A DNA stretch of 64,000 nucleotides, taken from the NCBI GenBank assembly GCA_013399695.1, contig VXAU01000683.1:2392780-2456779 (forward strand), in the 5' to 3' direction. Below are positions 34,926-49,109 of this stretch, one piece after another. Origin of the DNA: Formicarius rufipectus (lineage: Eukaryota > Chordata > Aves > Passeriformes > Formicariidae). Position numbers and translations under genes: made by a program. Each line of letters begins with the position of its first letter. Position 1 is the stretch's first letter. Under the pieces are notes generated by a model, which did not search any database, was not told the origin of the DNA, and worked only from the letters and a program-made list of their open reading frames with translations.

Positions 34926-37900
34926 GATATTTTCTCCAACAATATGTCCACTCCTTGCCAGCTAGTTCTAAATGATTCATTTTGTTACTGGATAGTCATA
35001 TTTTGTGGGTAGCCACTAGTCAGTTTGAGTTATTCACTTTTACAAAATACTTCCTCTAGAAGGCACTGTAAACAGAATTAATTTTTAAACAGTTTGAGTT
35101 GCTTGAAAGCCATGAACAATGATTATTAATATTGGCACAGAGTAGGTCACATGCTGATGATTCAAGGAATGGAAACTGGAACATTTTGGACAAAACTGAT
35201 GTTTCTATATACACATGCCTTGTACCCAGACACTCAAGTGGTAGAAGTGTTAATTATACCCCAGACAGCAAGCTGGGGAAGATACAGGTACTAATACATG
35301 CGGTAAAATAAATATTAAAATGAAGCAAATAATGAATATTCAAGTAATTGTAGTTTCCATTTCTTGGTTACAACATGCAGTTTTATCATGCATCTCTCTT
35401 GAAAGACAGAGGAGGAGGAACGAGTTTGTCTCACTGAAGGCAATGGAAAGTATGCTTGATATAGCATGAACAAATATGGACATGAAACTGCGAGGCTGCA
35501 CTGCTATGCCCCCAGATTCTCAAGCAACCTACAGTGATGTTTTGACTTGAAATTTCTTGCCCTGAAACTCATTCCTGTGATAAAAAATGGCCAGTACCCA
35601 GCCAGTTAACAAGCCAAGAAATCTTGCCACTTGGTGATTGCAGCCTAGTTACCACTAGAACTCTACATTGTACTGCTTCCCTAAATAAATAAATAAATTT
35701 TAAAAAATCTCCAAGGCTTGCCACTGTTTGGAAAGAACTTATACTTTTTTTTGCACATGTCTAGACTGGTTTACTGCTTTTCAGTGTGACTTCTTGTCAT
35801 GGTATCACAGCCAGTATGTACTTTCTGACTGTTGCTGACCAAGGCAGACTCTGAGTAGTCTTCAAAAGCAAAAGAATTTGCCAGTAACTGAGTCAGTTTG
35901 AATTGCCTGCCAGGAATTTGCAGCATGCCATACAATACATTTTTTGAGTCACCATCTAAAAACAGCCTGGATGAATAAGTACTTGACAAGAAAATAGGTC
36001 TGAAATTCCCAGTTGGTCTTACGCCAGGACTTTGCCATACTCCCTTTCTCTCCAGAGTCACCTGATCTCGGAATAAATGGCTATTCAAAATGTCACTTTC
36101 AATAGGGAGCATGACAAGGGGCCTTAGTGATACAGTTTCGATGGAGAGGCACACGAGTCTGATGCAACAAAACACACACACATTTTGCAGGGGACTGTGG
36201 AAGAAAGGAGGGGCTACCTCGATGTCAAAAGCCATGAGGGTAATGCCCATATCTTTCGTGTTACAGCCTGACTGAGGATAACTTGCCTAAGGAAAACACG
36301 TGTGAATCCTGAGAGGAAGTAGAAGTTATTGGTGTTTAACTCACCACTAGGTGTCACGACTTCTTCATTTTTAAGGAGACCGCTGAGTTTTTCAATGCCT
36401 AGAGGGAAAAAAAAAAAGCTCTAGGTGAAAGCGGGAAGCCAGTGTATTAGCCAAATACCTAGGCCGGCTCCGATCTACATTTTTTTAGTAAAGTCAGGGT
36501 GGTGGATAGCACGTTCAGGGGAAAAAAAAAAAATAGAGAGAAGCAGATAAATAATTTCCATCCCTTTTGCAGATTACTGCTATCCCAGACCATATTGAAA
36601 CACTACAAATGTCTTGAGTGCAGGTAGCTGTGAAGTTCAGCAAGCTTAGTGTACCGTGGAGTTCTTACATTTGTTTGCTTTACCCTGATGGAAATCAGCC
36701 CCAGACACAGTAAAATTACTGTTATATGAAAGTGAAAAAGGTTTTCCCCACACTTATGACATGACTCTTCTTTGCAGTGTCTCAGAACAGTCATTGAAAG
36801 TCCACTCCTGTTGTTACTGACAAAAGCTGTCCATATTGTGGCATTGGAGACTGACAAATGCACAGAGACAAAATTGATTATATATATTAATATAGATTCA
36901 CAGGAAAAACATAAGGGAGGAAATGTTAATGCAAGCCCTCCTCCCTTTGCCATGTACTTGTCCCATGCTGCCGTGCTCTCTAGAGAGGTTTCACCACCTC
37001 CTGCTTTACTGGCCTTTCTACTGAGACTCAGTGCAGAGGAAGTGTGCTGATTTTATGCTTTACACTGAGCTGAGAATCTTCTCTCCCTTCTTGCAAGAGG
37101 ACAAATTGAAATTAGGGTATGGCTGGAACATACTTGATTTTTAAGTTTGTGGACTGGAGGCAAATAAGCAAAGGAGTGAAGAGCTCTTTCTCCCTATCAA
37201 GGTTTCCACAATGCCCTTCGAGCTCAGATAAAAAACTGATTATAAGTGGTGCAGCCTTTTCAGAGAAAGACAAGCGAATTCTTCATGAGTGCTCTTCCCA
37301 TTCTTTCTGCATATTCTTTAACATGTTTAATGCACAAGGGTGTGGAGTGGACATGAACCCAGAGCCCAGGAAAGGACAGGAGATCTGATGCATCAAACTA
37401 GATGTTTCTGGGCACTTTTTAGGAACTTGGCAATAAAGAGGGGACTGAAGAAGCTGCCCAGTATGGGCAGATGTTTTTTCCTCTGACCCCTTGTAGAGTA
37501 CACATTTACTGGATGATGTACAGCTTGTTCTCTGAGCCAAAGGAAAAATCCAAACACTGCTGGCTGCAGTCAGACTTTGTTTGACCTCTTAAGTAGTTTA
37601 ACATGGTACTGGCCTTCTTTCCCATTTTAGGTCTTTCCCTTCCAGAACAGCAGAAGGGATATAATGATGCAGCTTCTCAAGAACCTACATAATACCCTGA
37701 AGTGGAAGTCATGGATTTTTGATAATTGCCTTTAAGATAAAAGCTCTTTATTTCTCCTCTTTTGGAGACATCTTACATAAGCACAGGGAAACCCAAAAGG
37801 GAAAATCACAAGTGCCTTTTTCTCTTCTAAGTGCAATGGGTGTTTTTATTGTAATGTGCTATGAGTTTCCATCTTCCTATTCTTTAAGTTAGGAATTTGA

Positions 37901-39690
37901 GAATCAGCATTTACATGAGGATTTAAGACTACACAGTTTCCTCCATCCTTCAAAGTAAAGGCATGCCACTGGGTGGTCTTGGCATTGAGCTCTCATATGG
38001 GGCCAATAAAGGTGATTTTTGTAAGTGTAGAACCTGAGAGATCTGATTCGCATTAAAAATGTGTAACTAATCTACTACATAAATCAATTGATCCATATTC
38101 TGTGTTGAAGCAACACAGGAAGATTTCACCCATTAGGATTCAGGGGACATTTTGGATATTTGTTTAAAAGGGACACCATTTAATTTTTTACCTTTCTTGT
38201 CAGAACTGTCTCTTAATTTAATATTATTCACTTAATATTCCCTTAGTATTACAGAAAGTTATATATAAATTTCTTAACATTTTCCCAGTTTATTTACCTT
38301 GGGCCTTTGACAGTATCTTCTGTCTAGTCTGCTTCACTTTTTTTTTTTTAAATTGGAAAATTTAATAGTAAAACCACAGAAAAGCAGGGGAATTCAACAG
38401 CAGGTGCTGGGACTAAGAATATTTTCCACTTGTTCTCTAAATTAATGGAGTGTATTTCAAACTGCCAGAGGATTTAATCTATAGCTTCAGTTTAATAACC
38501 ACGACACTAAACAAATATAGGGTAAACTGAACATCAGATATTATTTATTTCTGGTTCAGTAAATACTTGTTGACTTGCATAAGGGCAAATTATTCTGCAG
38601 CATTTTTGCTCTATAGGAAGTAGTGCCTACTTGGTGAGAAGATAATAGAAACATCCTCAGGATATCCAGATGTTTTGCTTTAGCCAAAATCATGTCTGGA
38701 CATCAGTTATGAGTAGAAGAAATATGTGTTTTTTCAAGAATTTCACATAAACTTGATTAACCGCTCCGCAGTAAACTCTGAAGATCTTCTTTTGTTCCTG
38801 CAATAGCATTATTAACACTACAAATTGGCTTGATCTGCAATAAGTAAGTCCCACCAACGCCAGTTTACAAATGACCCCCAAATTAGATTTTAGTAGAACG
38901 CTGGGATAGAAATTACCAGAGACACCAGATTAAGCTCTTGAACAACAGATGTAGGGGTGGATGAGCCTTGCCAAATCAGAAGCTGTCCCGAGCATATGCA
39001 AAAACATGAGTTTAGTGCTTGGGAGATCCTTTCTTGGCAAAGCTAGAGGATGTGAATACTTAACAAAGTCAGATTCCACACCTGGACTTGGCACCTCAAC
39101 TCTATGTGAATCTCACTTCAGAGCTAAAAAAAGGACAGTATGTACTTGGTCTAGATTATTTTCTTTGTTTCTTTTGAAAAACAGGGAAACTGTTTTGTAG
39201 TGCTCATCTAGATGTACTGCCAGAAACCGCCTCATAAAAGGTAGTGTCACTTGTGAGAGAGGCACTACTGTGACCTACTCCACATCAGTGAAGTAAGGGT
39301 GGCTATCCTAGGGACTCTGAAGTCCTTGTACACTGTGACAAAGGGGACAATGACAAGGACCTCAGACTTACATGGATCTGCTTTTATATTATTCTCACAC
39401 AACACGACCTGAAGAGGTGAACTTGAAGAGGAATAGACAAATACCTGGAGAGCAAATAGTCAAGTTTCCTTGTAGCCTTGAAGAGAGACAAGTGATTGAC
39501 TCTGAACGACAATTTTGACTCCTTAGGAACAAGTTTATTTAAAAGTAGGAGCTAGATAAGCATGGACAGACCAGTTTGTAGACAGAAGTAAAATTATGGT
39601 ACTTCCTACCATATTATTAGAGTGCCTCCCAGTCCTGGGAAAGTTACACCTGAAAACAAGAGACTGTAGGATGAGAGAGGCTGTAGTGTT
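34926..39690. other. Gene-free DNA
   Basis: No known gene is seen. The longest open frame of the window (159 codons, minus strand, 36250-35771) lies here; it is rated as probably chance. (AAAT)n occurs at 35682-35700, and A runs near 36405-36416 and 36521-36532. A CTCF-like word lies at 36344-36357. Two adjacent A-run-bearing stretches near 36400-36540 contain more CpGs than their surroundings. Confidence 0.45.
36344..36357 (+). promoter_or_regulatory. CTCF-like motif (weak)
   Basis: CCACTAGGTGTCAC matches the CTCF core (CCACYAGGKGGCRC-like) except for a T where the core expects G before the C. CTCF binds insulators and loop anchors. Isolated imperfect matches are frequent, so this is tentative. 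Confidence 0.25.
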
Positions 39691-39818
39691 CTCATTAGAC
39701 AGAGAGGTATCTGAAACACCGAGAGGTCAAATGACAAAGTGAGAAGCACAAGAGTATTGCCAAACTGTGAGTTGAACACCAGTCCTTGGTGACTTTCAGT
39801 AGGCAGCTGGACCGCTCT
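39691..39818 (-). mobile_element. MIR-like SINE fragment, minus orientation
   Basis: 'tctcattagacagagaggtat', 'caccgagaggtcaaatgac', 'gagttgaacaccagtccttgg' and 'ggcagctggaccgctct' follow the order of a reverse-complemented MIR (3' core to tRNA-like head). It is heavily diverged but long enough to be fairly convincing. Confidence 0.55.
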
Positions 39819-40876
39819 TTTGCAAACTTTCAAAGTGCTGAACAGAGATGTGCACACCTCTTCATGAGAGATGGCTGCACACTAGGAGAGCACTCTGCCT
39901 TGTGAAAATTTGACTAACAATATTCACTTGATGCTGTGTATTGGTCTTTGGCAGATGTTCCACCACGTAACCCAAGGACGTGGTTAATTACAATGCTTCT
40001 AAAAATAGGAAAACTAGTCAGGACTGAATTGTTAGAACAATGTCCTCTGCATTCATGGTAAAGTCAGAATACATCTTTAGGAAGCAAAAGAATGTTGCTA
40101 AAAGCCAAAATCACGAGAAGGAGTTTCTTTCAGGGAGCTAAAATAAAACCATTGAAGTATTTTGGTGACTCCAGCAGCAGGCAGTCAGAACTATGTCTTG
40201 GAGGACCAACTTATCCCTTGGAACAAGTCACTCGAGCAGCATAAACATTTGTTTTAAAAAAGGCATGTCATCAAAGAGGCCTCTAAGATGAAATTAGCAA
40301 AAAAAAATGCTTAGTGAAATATGCACTCAAAACACAGAACCCAAAAAAACCCCCATGTTCTCACTGTTGCTCTGTGATGTTCCTTAAATAGCAGCAGTGC
40401 AAATTAGCTGCATGCAAATCTTAATGAATGAAATCCAAAGTGCTATGTCCAAGCTTTTGACTGTGCCACTGGTGGGTCATTCACCAGTGATGCTGTTCAG
40501 TTTATTGGCCTTTTTACATCAGACCTGTGTCTCTAAAGCACTCATTTATGACAATGGCCTAATTTTCACAAGTGTTCCCATATGCTCCTGATGTAATTGT
40601 AGTTTTCAGAGTCTCTAAAACAAGTCTGCTTTTTTGAGTGGTTAAAGATGGTTTTTAGTTGTGTAACTTTCAGGCATCCTATATTAGAGAGTTTGGGCCA
40701 AGTGGAGAAAGTTACAGCAGACCTCAGGCAGTTACTAAATCCTGCCAAACCCTAGGGGACAGCTTATTCATCAGCTTTTATATACTGAAAATCGTATCTT
40801 TGCTATCTGGGAGTTGCATAGTCGGGCAGAAGTCTTGTCAGGCATGAACATTGCAAGCAGCACTGAAAACAACTTG
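39819..40876. other. Unique non-coding DNA
   Basis: No gene or classifiable repeat recognised. Confidence 0.5.
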
Positions 40877-40976
40877 GTGGGTTTTTTTTGTTTTGTTTTG
40901 GGTTGGGTTATTTTTGTTTGTTTGTTTGTGGTTTTTGTTTGTTTGGGTTTTTTTGGTGGTTGGTTGGTGTTTTTTC
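40877..40976 (+). repeat. T/G-rich low-complexity tract (TTTG-like)
   Basis: One hundred bases of T runs with interspersed G, including successive TTTG units and several TTGG. The hydrophobic open frames here (F, V, L, G, W only) are compositional artefacts. Confidence 0.92.
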
Positions 40977-43900
40977 AAAATGTTATGTCTCCAACCAGCT
41001 GGACTAAAAGTGCTGGGCAGCCCTAATGTGGACTGGTCTCTGATGACCAGAGAAACTGCTGATAACAAAGCAGAGAACATTTTGGGCCTCACAGAAATGA
41101 TCCTCTGAATGGTCACTTGCTGACCAATGCAAGCACTGAACAACTTGGTCTTGATTAACATTTTGCCAGTCAGTGTTGACTGATCAAACTGGAATTCTGC
41201 TTCATTTGGGCATTCTTTTCCTGCTTTGTTCTGATCTCTTGGGTTTGTAGAGCTGTCTTGTCATGTTAATGAAATCCCATTCAGGAAATTCAGGTGGTGT
41301 TTACATTATTTGAGATTTCTGTAGTAAGTAGGCATAAATTCCAACCTTCTTGTCTTGTCCTTGACCAGGAATTTTTCTTTACACTTTTTCTTCCTTCTTT
41401 TGTCAAGGAGGGCAAGACAGATCTGCTGGTGTCTGATTTTTAAAAATAGTAATTGGATTGACCTCTCTAGGATCAAGCTGTCAAGGCAATGGAGTGCCAA
41501 ATGGAGATCCATTCAGGAGTAAGTAGCAAAGATGAGACTTCAGATTGTTTTCAGACTTTTTTGGGGAGCATGCCTTTTCCAAGCTGTCACAGTTTGTGCA
41601 TGCTGAGCGTACTGTAGAGGGAATAGCTTCTCTAAAGCCTGAGAGAATTGACATTTTAAAAATACCATCTCTAATTTATTGAGGTATCTAGGGCATACAT
41701 TCTGAAATGTTACTTTGGTGTTGATGTCACAGTTCTGGGATATGAGCTCCTGTTACTGCCAATTTGTCACTAATGAGATAAACTTGCTAGCCATTTTCGC
41801 TCTCATGTCATTCCATCACAGTTAATACAGGTGAGTACCTACTCACAGCTGCTTCTGGGCTGAGCAATAGCACCCCCAATAGGCCACCAAAATCCTGCAC
41901 ACAATCTCCCAATTTTCTGGACCAAGACCTGAAATGTGGCTAGCTCTGCTTCATGTATTTGGTAGAAATCATATGTTCTGTCCCTTAAAGTAATACACAA
42001 TATATGGCTTTGATGCCATTGGGGGAAGCCAAAGGGGAAGGAACTTTACTCTTTTCACAGAAACATAAGGACTTTGCAATTTCCCTCTCTTATGAAAATG
42101 AGGTCAGAGAGATATAGTGTCGGTGAAGAAGAGCAGAAGCTCCTTTGAATCCACTGGGTTACACCCACTGCCAGCAATTATTCAAATCCCAAATATGTCA
42201 CTATTTTAAGCAGACTGAAGTTCTTATAAGCCCCTAAAAGTACTGTTATGGATAAATGCCTAGTGTTAAAATCCAGAGAACAATATGCAAGAAATGGAAT
42301 TTAACTACATACTTTCCTTTTAATTTACCTGCACTACCTTTATGATGTTAGGCATCCTTTCTCTGAGGGCCAACTGGGTCATATGAGGTAAACCATGTAT
42401 TGAGCAGATTTTTCTCGCCAGACATTGGCAGTAAGAATTGAATCTGACATCTTTTACTAGACATTAGTCTCTGGTTCTCTGGCTCTGACTCACAGATGTG
42501 TCGCCAAGAAGCTTTGCCATTCTTTTATAACAAGTATTATTCAGAGCTATAATTTATTTGAGCTCCTGCACTCTTCTTGACAGGAATAAAATAAAATCCA
42601 GGGACACCGATTTCTGTTTATGATCAAGAAAAATACTGTCAATGTAGAGAGGCAGAGAGGGCAGAATACCTAGAAATAACTGGAGGAAGTTGTAAGAAAT
42701 TAAATGCATGTGAATAGCTAACAGAGGAGTCTTTTTTAAAAGGTCTTCTTAATATCGGGAATCTCATACCCTTGAAAGGGCAGGACAAATGTGATGTTAA
42801 TATGACAAATCCACTTAATAATGAAGCAGTTTTGCTTTTTAAATCTATGCTTGAACATACTCTGTGAGCAGTCAATGTCATTAATGGATTGTGTACACAG
42901 ACCAAAAGGTGAGGGTTTACTGGAAATGTGTTTTTGCAAAAATTAGTTCAATAATGATTAAAAAATCTCAGTACCCTGTCCTTTACTTGGTCCCTCAGTG
43001 GAAATAGATTTAAAATCTAGAAAACTGTCTTGTATTAATTTTTGCTGCTAGTGTATGCTATTCTCATTTTCCTTTTGGAGGTATAATTATAAAACAAAAT
43101 TGACATACCTTGTTAATCGATATTCCTACTTGTAGGACTACTTTAGATTTCACTCTCTGTTCACCAGATGCATGATTGTAAAGCAGCTTTCAATACAAAT
43201 TTTGCACATTGCTGTCCATGGGATTCTGCCTATCCCTAATACTTTTAGTCAACCTAGAATTGGTAACTTCTCCAGACTGTGCCAAAGACTAACAGCATGG
43301 CACAGGCAAATGTTCTACTTACATTTATTCCAGGTCATTACAAGTGTCATCAGGCACAATCACTAAAAGGCAGTTCTTTGAATTCAGGTTCCTCTGCATT
43401 TCACTCAGAGTGCCTTCACTATTACAAACCCTTTGTCTGCCACTTCAAAAGTGTTTCGATGGCAAAATCTCCAAAAAGTGAGAAGTCCTTGCAAAGAGGA
43501 GATGTGCACGTTGTTCTCCACAGTGCACTCTAGGAAGAAAGAGTGTGGAGAGTCACAGAAGACACTGGAAAACTTTTCTGAGCATCAAGTTATTTCAGCC
43601 TGGAATACATGGCACCAGAAAGCAACAGTTTCCATGGCATATTTTTAATATCAAGCTGGATGTTTTTTCTATCAGCCACAGTTGGAAGTATAGTACAGTA
43701 CAGTAGAATGTATTTCACCTTGCCCTTGGTAAAAGGTAGACTAAGCAACCTTCTACAGTCCCTTCCTTTTTCTGTGAGTGTAGAACTGCAAGGACAAAAA
43801 ATGTCTACATATTGTACCTCAATCCTTTGATTTTAGTACCAGGTGTGAAAATAACTCTAGGATGTGGAGATCACTCAGTTTCATAAACATTTCTATCTGT

Positions 43901-46900
43901 GGTCAATGATTCCTTAACCAAGTGCTACATGCTGAAAAGAATTCTGTTACCTAGAACAAAGTAAGGCAGACACTGATCAGACATTGTTATTTTTCCAAGG
44001 ATTTAGGGTTAGACTACTGATGAATACTCAAACCAAATATTAGCTATGTAACATTTGAATTACAGAATAATTTAATACACTAACAACATGCCCATGTTGC
44101 AGTTTTTGATACTTAATCCCTAACACCTAGACCCAGTTTTTGATAGGCCTAACCATGGAAAATTAGAGGAACATCAGTGAAGTTATATCAAGACAGTAAA
44201 AGATTGCAGAGTATGGTCTATAAACCTTCACCTAACATACTTTATGTTTACAAATATGAGGGGAAAAAAGGAACATAAAGCTCTTCACCAGTGCTGCTGA
44301 TTATTATTAGTGGGTATCACGGTTGATTCATGTCCTACTTGTTCTACAGCTTCTGAGGAAGAGATTAACAACAAGTTTGTGTCATGGCTCAATACAATTA
44401 TGGAGAAACTCTGATGAAGTTAATTGTGTGTGACAGACTAAATTTGGTACAAAATCAACCTTTGGCCCAGTATCTGCACTAAAAATACAGCTGTAGAGGG
44501 AAAAATAGGACATTTTTAACAAGTTAACATTTACTGGAGAAGGAGAGGTCTAAAGAGTGCAGAATGGAAAATGGCAAACATCTTTCACAAAAATAAGACT
44601 TGTTCCTCCTGCATAGGCCTGGATAGTTTGCATGTGTGGTACAAAAATGTGTAATGGAAACCTGGGAAACAAAGGCAGCTTTTCAGGCTGAGGATTCCAG
44701 CTGTTCGCAGACTGTGGAAGAGAAAACAGACTTTATTCAATGTCTGCAGATGTTTCCAAAATTTCATAGTTCTAAAATTTAAATTCAGTTACCTAATCAA
44801 TATTAAAGATCTGAGGGAAAATATGCCGCCCATTGGATACGGTTTAGGTGGAGAGGAAAACAAAGGATTCAAACATTCTCAGGCACAAAGATCTGGTGGC
44901 TCAGAGGAGCAGCAGATGAAAACAATGACTGGAGACAGCCCCTGCTGGAGTGATAAATGAACATTCACTTCTCAGCTACAGTGATGCAACTTCACTGGCT
45001 CTACTGAACTGTGGTGTAACTCAAGTTTAATCTACCTACCAGGCCTGAACAACTGTATATAAGGACAAATCCCAACTTTAGTGGGGCTAGGATGTGATTC
45101 TGTATCTACAGGATTCACAGCTGGCAAAATACCATCAGCAAAGTGTTTACAAATTTGGTATCAAATTTATGTACAGCTTGAGACTAAAACATATGGGTTT
45201 TCTGGTGTCCTCTCAGACAGGCATTAACTTTGACATTTTACAGGCAGTAACTTCACATTTTCATATAGCACCAACAATACAAACTATTGTTTTACTGACC
45301 AAGCACACACGGAAGGAGTGAGGCCTCTTTCTGTCTGACAAGTAGACGTATTTTTGGCAGGTGTGTACAGCACCCATCTGCCACATATCTGATTTCTGCA
45401 TGCAATCTTCTGCAATGTCTGTGCTGAAAATTGGTTATCAATGTTCCCCCAAAAAGGAATTTGATTCTTGATGCACTCCATTTTATGGAAACAGATCAAG
45501 CAAATCCCTTTACTAAATTATTCCAAGGGCAGATGACAGTCCAGTATTAAAAGTGACCTAAATACATCTCACTTCAAGCCTAACACACTAGGCTTCATTA
45601 TGGGATAAAGTTCTTTCCTCACTACCATCTCACATGATGACATCAGATCACAGATGCTGATAAAAAGATGGGAACTGGTGAATCTTAGCTATTTCTGAGA
45701 CTTTTGGTTGCTAGTGTTATGGAAATTAAAGAAACTTCAGATTCATGACTTCTGAAAAATGCCAAGCACTGTATGAGTTAAAGTCTCTGGATAAAAGTAG
45801 TCCAGGTAAATAGCTGGGGTTTTTTTGAAAATCAAATACATACAAGAATGAATCCAGAAGTTTTAGCATAATCTACATGATGTGGTTCAGTAAAGCAGTA
45901 CAGGCTCACTTGATTACATAAAGTTTAATTTAAAGGTTTATAAGTTTCTTCACATGTCTAAGAAAAATTAGTTCAATTCACCCATATCTGCATTCAGGAT
46001 TCAAATCAGTACTGTATTGCTGAAGACCACACTTAGGGAAATACATTTGTTAGAAAATAACAGGCTAAAAAATGACAATGTTCAAGTGTGCTGTTGGGGA
46101 TCCAGGGGAGATTTGATGAGGAGAGAAATCACAGCATGCTGTTCAGTATACTTAGACAGGAGGATAGTTTTATGTGCTTAGATTTCAGTGATGGTGAGAA
46201 GCACCTTTCTGCCCCATCACTGCATAAGAGAGGAGTGAAGTAGGGCGAATTTACATTTGCAGTTTGTCCAGGATTCCTTTAGAAAATTCATGCTGCTAAG
46301 CTTGTGAGAAAGAGGTTTCAACTTGTCTAACTTCAAATGTGTTTTAAAAAGGTTCTGTGTTACAACTGGACAAAACCCAAAGCTTTTAATGCTTTTCAGA
46401 GAAGGTTTCTTTTTTTTGTCTATGTTTGTACCAGACTTAGTGTGCCCATAAGTGGCACTTGCTTATCCTAGTAATGAACATGGAAATATGTAACCAACCT
46501 TAACCCAAATGCTGAATTATACCACATCAGTCGAAGACCTCTTCCCACAGTCCTGCCTATGTGCATATAAGTGCTACTCTCTAAAAAAAATGTTACACTC
46601 AATTTAGTACTTTTTAGAGCAATCAATAAGAAAACCACAACAAAATCCTTGTTCTGCAGATGTCATAAATAGCATTGTACTGCACGTGACCCTATGACTG
46701 AATAACCTCTGCCCTGCTGCCAAAAACATCCGATGAGTAATTTTATTTCTTTTTAGTGGGATCCTTATTGATGAAGGTAGCCAGGAACTGAAAATCCTGC
46801 TGTGGTTAGGACAGCAACATACTTTGCCTATTGTATTCTTCCAGGTCTTAGAAACATTTTGATTTGTCTCTCACCTCAAATAGCCTGATCTTTTGACACA

Positions 46901-49109
46901 TTCTCCAATTCCTATGCATTTTTGGGTCGTTGTTTAATATTTTTTATAGTGTGAGTAGCTCAAAACCCTCCCTTCTTCACAAATCTAAGTTTTCTTATTG
47001 CTTCACTGTCCAGGGTTGGCACAATTATTTCAAATGATCTGCTTTTCAGATGATTCCCAGATCATTCCCAGACTGTGAGACAGCCTGTTTATGTGATGGA
47101 AAGTACCAGAGGTAACCTTACACTGATAGGCTAATTGTTTACATGAGTGAAAAAAATTAAAGTTCCCATGCTTCTGTCTGGTTGTATCATCCTTGTTTTC
47201 CTGTACTGAGCATCACTGTCAAGGTCACCTCTTCCCCCTCACATCTTCACTGTTGAATATACTCCCTGTAAGACCACCTTACTTTCTTGAAGATCTCTGG
47301 CATTCTAAGCAAAGAGCTAAGCAGATGGCATCCTTACTATCTCCATATTCTTGTGGACAAGACAGGACAATTAGAATTAACAGGGTGGTGACACAGAATG
47401 GAGAGTGAGCTGATGCAAAAAAAAAAAAATATGAACTGAATCACAGTAGGAAGCTGAAGCATAGGGCACTTATGCAGCTAGAAGCAAGAAGTCATTATTA
47501 GCCAGCCCGCCAGCCAGCCAAAAATCTTGTATCTACTGGTGTCCTGATCCCTTTATTAGATATTACAGCTGTCTCTGTCTCATCCTTTGTTTTCTAGAGT
47601 GTTAAGATCTGTGAGAGGGGAACAATTCCTCTACTTACGAAAATATCTTTTTCACTGCTGTGATATTATGCCCAGAACACTGGGCTCTGACAATGTTACT
47701 GTTTAAGTGAACTGGGAATCTCCCACTGGTGTTGACTGCAGTTTTTGTTGTCTGGCATGCACATTTCACTCTTCATTTGGAACCATTCCTTTCTTATTTA
47801 CCTCCTTCTTATTTTCAGAGCTAACTTTAGTTTCTCATGCTGTTTCATTTCTGTTACTAGAGTGACTACTAATCTACCTCCATTTAGTCTGTCACTCATT
47901 GTTTATGGAATTGGTAAGGAGACTCTAAGAAGTGAGGTACTGCAGAAGAGGATGAGAAAGATAAAGCTGTACTATAGAAATAGCAGGGAAACCTGTCCTG
48001 CAGTGAAGTAAAATGAGTATTAATGGAAGTTCTATATTAAATGTATGTTTCTGGAAATCTTTGGAAACAAAAATGGAATTGACAGTACATGAACTCGTTT
48101 ATAAAGCAAATGAGGACATTTTGAGGAGTTTGCCGAAAAAACACTGTTGACATTCATTTTATGTTTTACTGCGTGGACTCAGCCATTGGAAATCTTTCTT
48201 TGGTTTGCATTTTAGATTCTTTTTTCAGGACTCATGTAATTTTAGACCATGCCTTATAAATTACGTGCTGAAAAGCAGAGGAAACAAAGTTATTTTGGGG
48301 CGAGGGGGAAGAACCATTTCATATCTGATCAAAGGTTTAAGCCTAGCTGGCTTCAGCCCTGCAGTGCCCTCTATATTAATCAGCTTCTCTGTGGGAAGGG
48401 GAGAGAGAAAAGAAAAGGGGAGAACAAACACACTTCAGCTGAATTAGTCATGACAGTGGAATATGCGGCTGGTTCAGGGAAATGTGAAGTGCATGATTCC
48501 ATTCTGTGGACAAATGGAATCCTCAGAAAGGCTCAGCCTCCCAAGGTTTGCATGAACTGTCACTGCAGACAAACACAGCTCAGGTGCTAATCAACAGAAT
48601 TGCACCTCGTTGATATCCACTTTCAGAGGACAATTTTAGTAAAATGGGTTTCATTACTCAGTTTGAATGCCCCTGGGGTAAGATTGCAGTTTTGTCCCAA
48701 GCCTGGAAAAGAAAGCAGTATGTAATTACAATGTTGCAGTGGCACAGCAAGGGCTATCTGGGGTTCCCTTCGCTCTTTATAAGTATTAACCACAAGCTGC
48801 CCCACTGATTCAATTTAAAAGAAACAAAAAAAAAAAAAAAAGGGCAATAAATTAGCCTGATTTACTAATTCTCAGAAGTTAAAAGTAGGAGTACTATATT
48901 TTTGTTCCAGTTACTACAGAGGAAGCAGAATATCCTTTCTCTCCTAGAATTACAAGAATAATAATACTTGGTGTTAGTTTATGGAAATAATTATCCCGAA
49001 CATCTTTCTCTTAAACCGGCCTCGTTTAAGGAAGTGTGACTCTGGAATCAGGCTTAAAAATTAGCCAGTCTGAAGTGTGTAGGACACACAGTGCTGGGAC
49101 TATACACTG
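40977..49109. other. Gene-free DNA with one candidate conserved segment
   Basis: No coding gene is recognised over eight kilobases. The segment 48195-48640 is repeat-free, unusually varied in composition, open for 113 codons (48249-48590, plus) and carries a perfect TCF/LEF-type word ATCAAAGG (48328-48335); it may be a conserved non-coding element. A runs lie at about 47417-47429 and 48826-48841. The remainder is ordinary AT-rich sequence in which I see nothing specific. Confidence 0.42.

Noticed and set aside
40838..41161. Open frames with strings of F, V, L, W or N, K, T around the T/G tract
   Set aside because: Produced by low-complexity DNA lacking stop codons. They look membrane-like only because of T richness.
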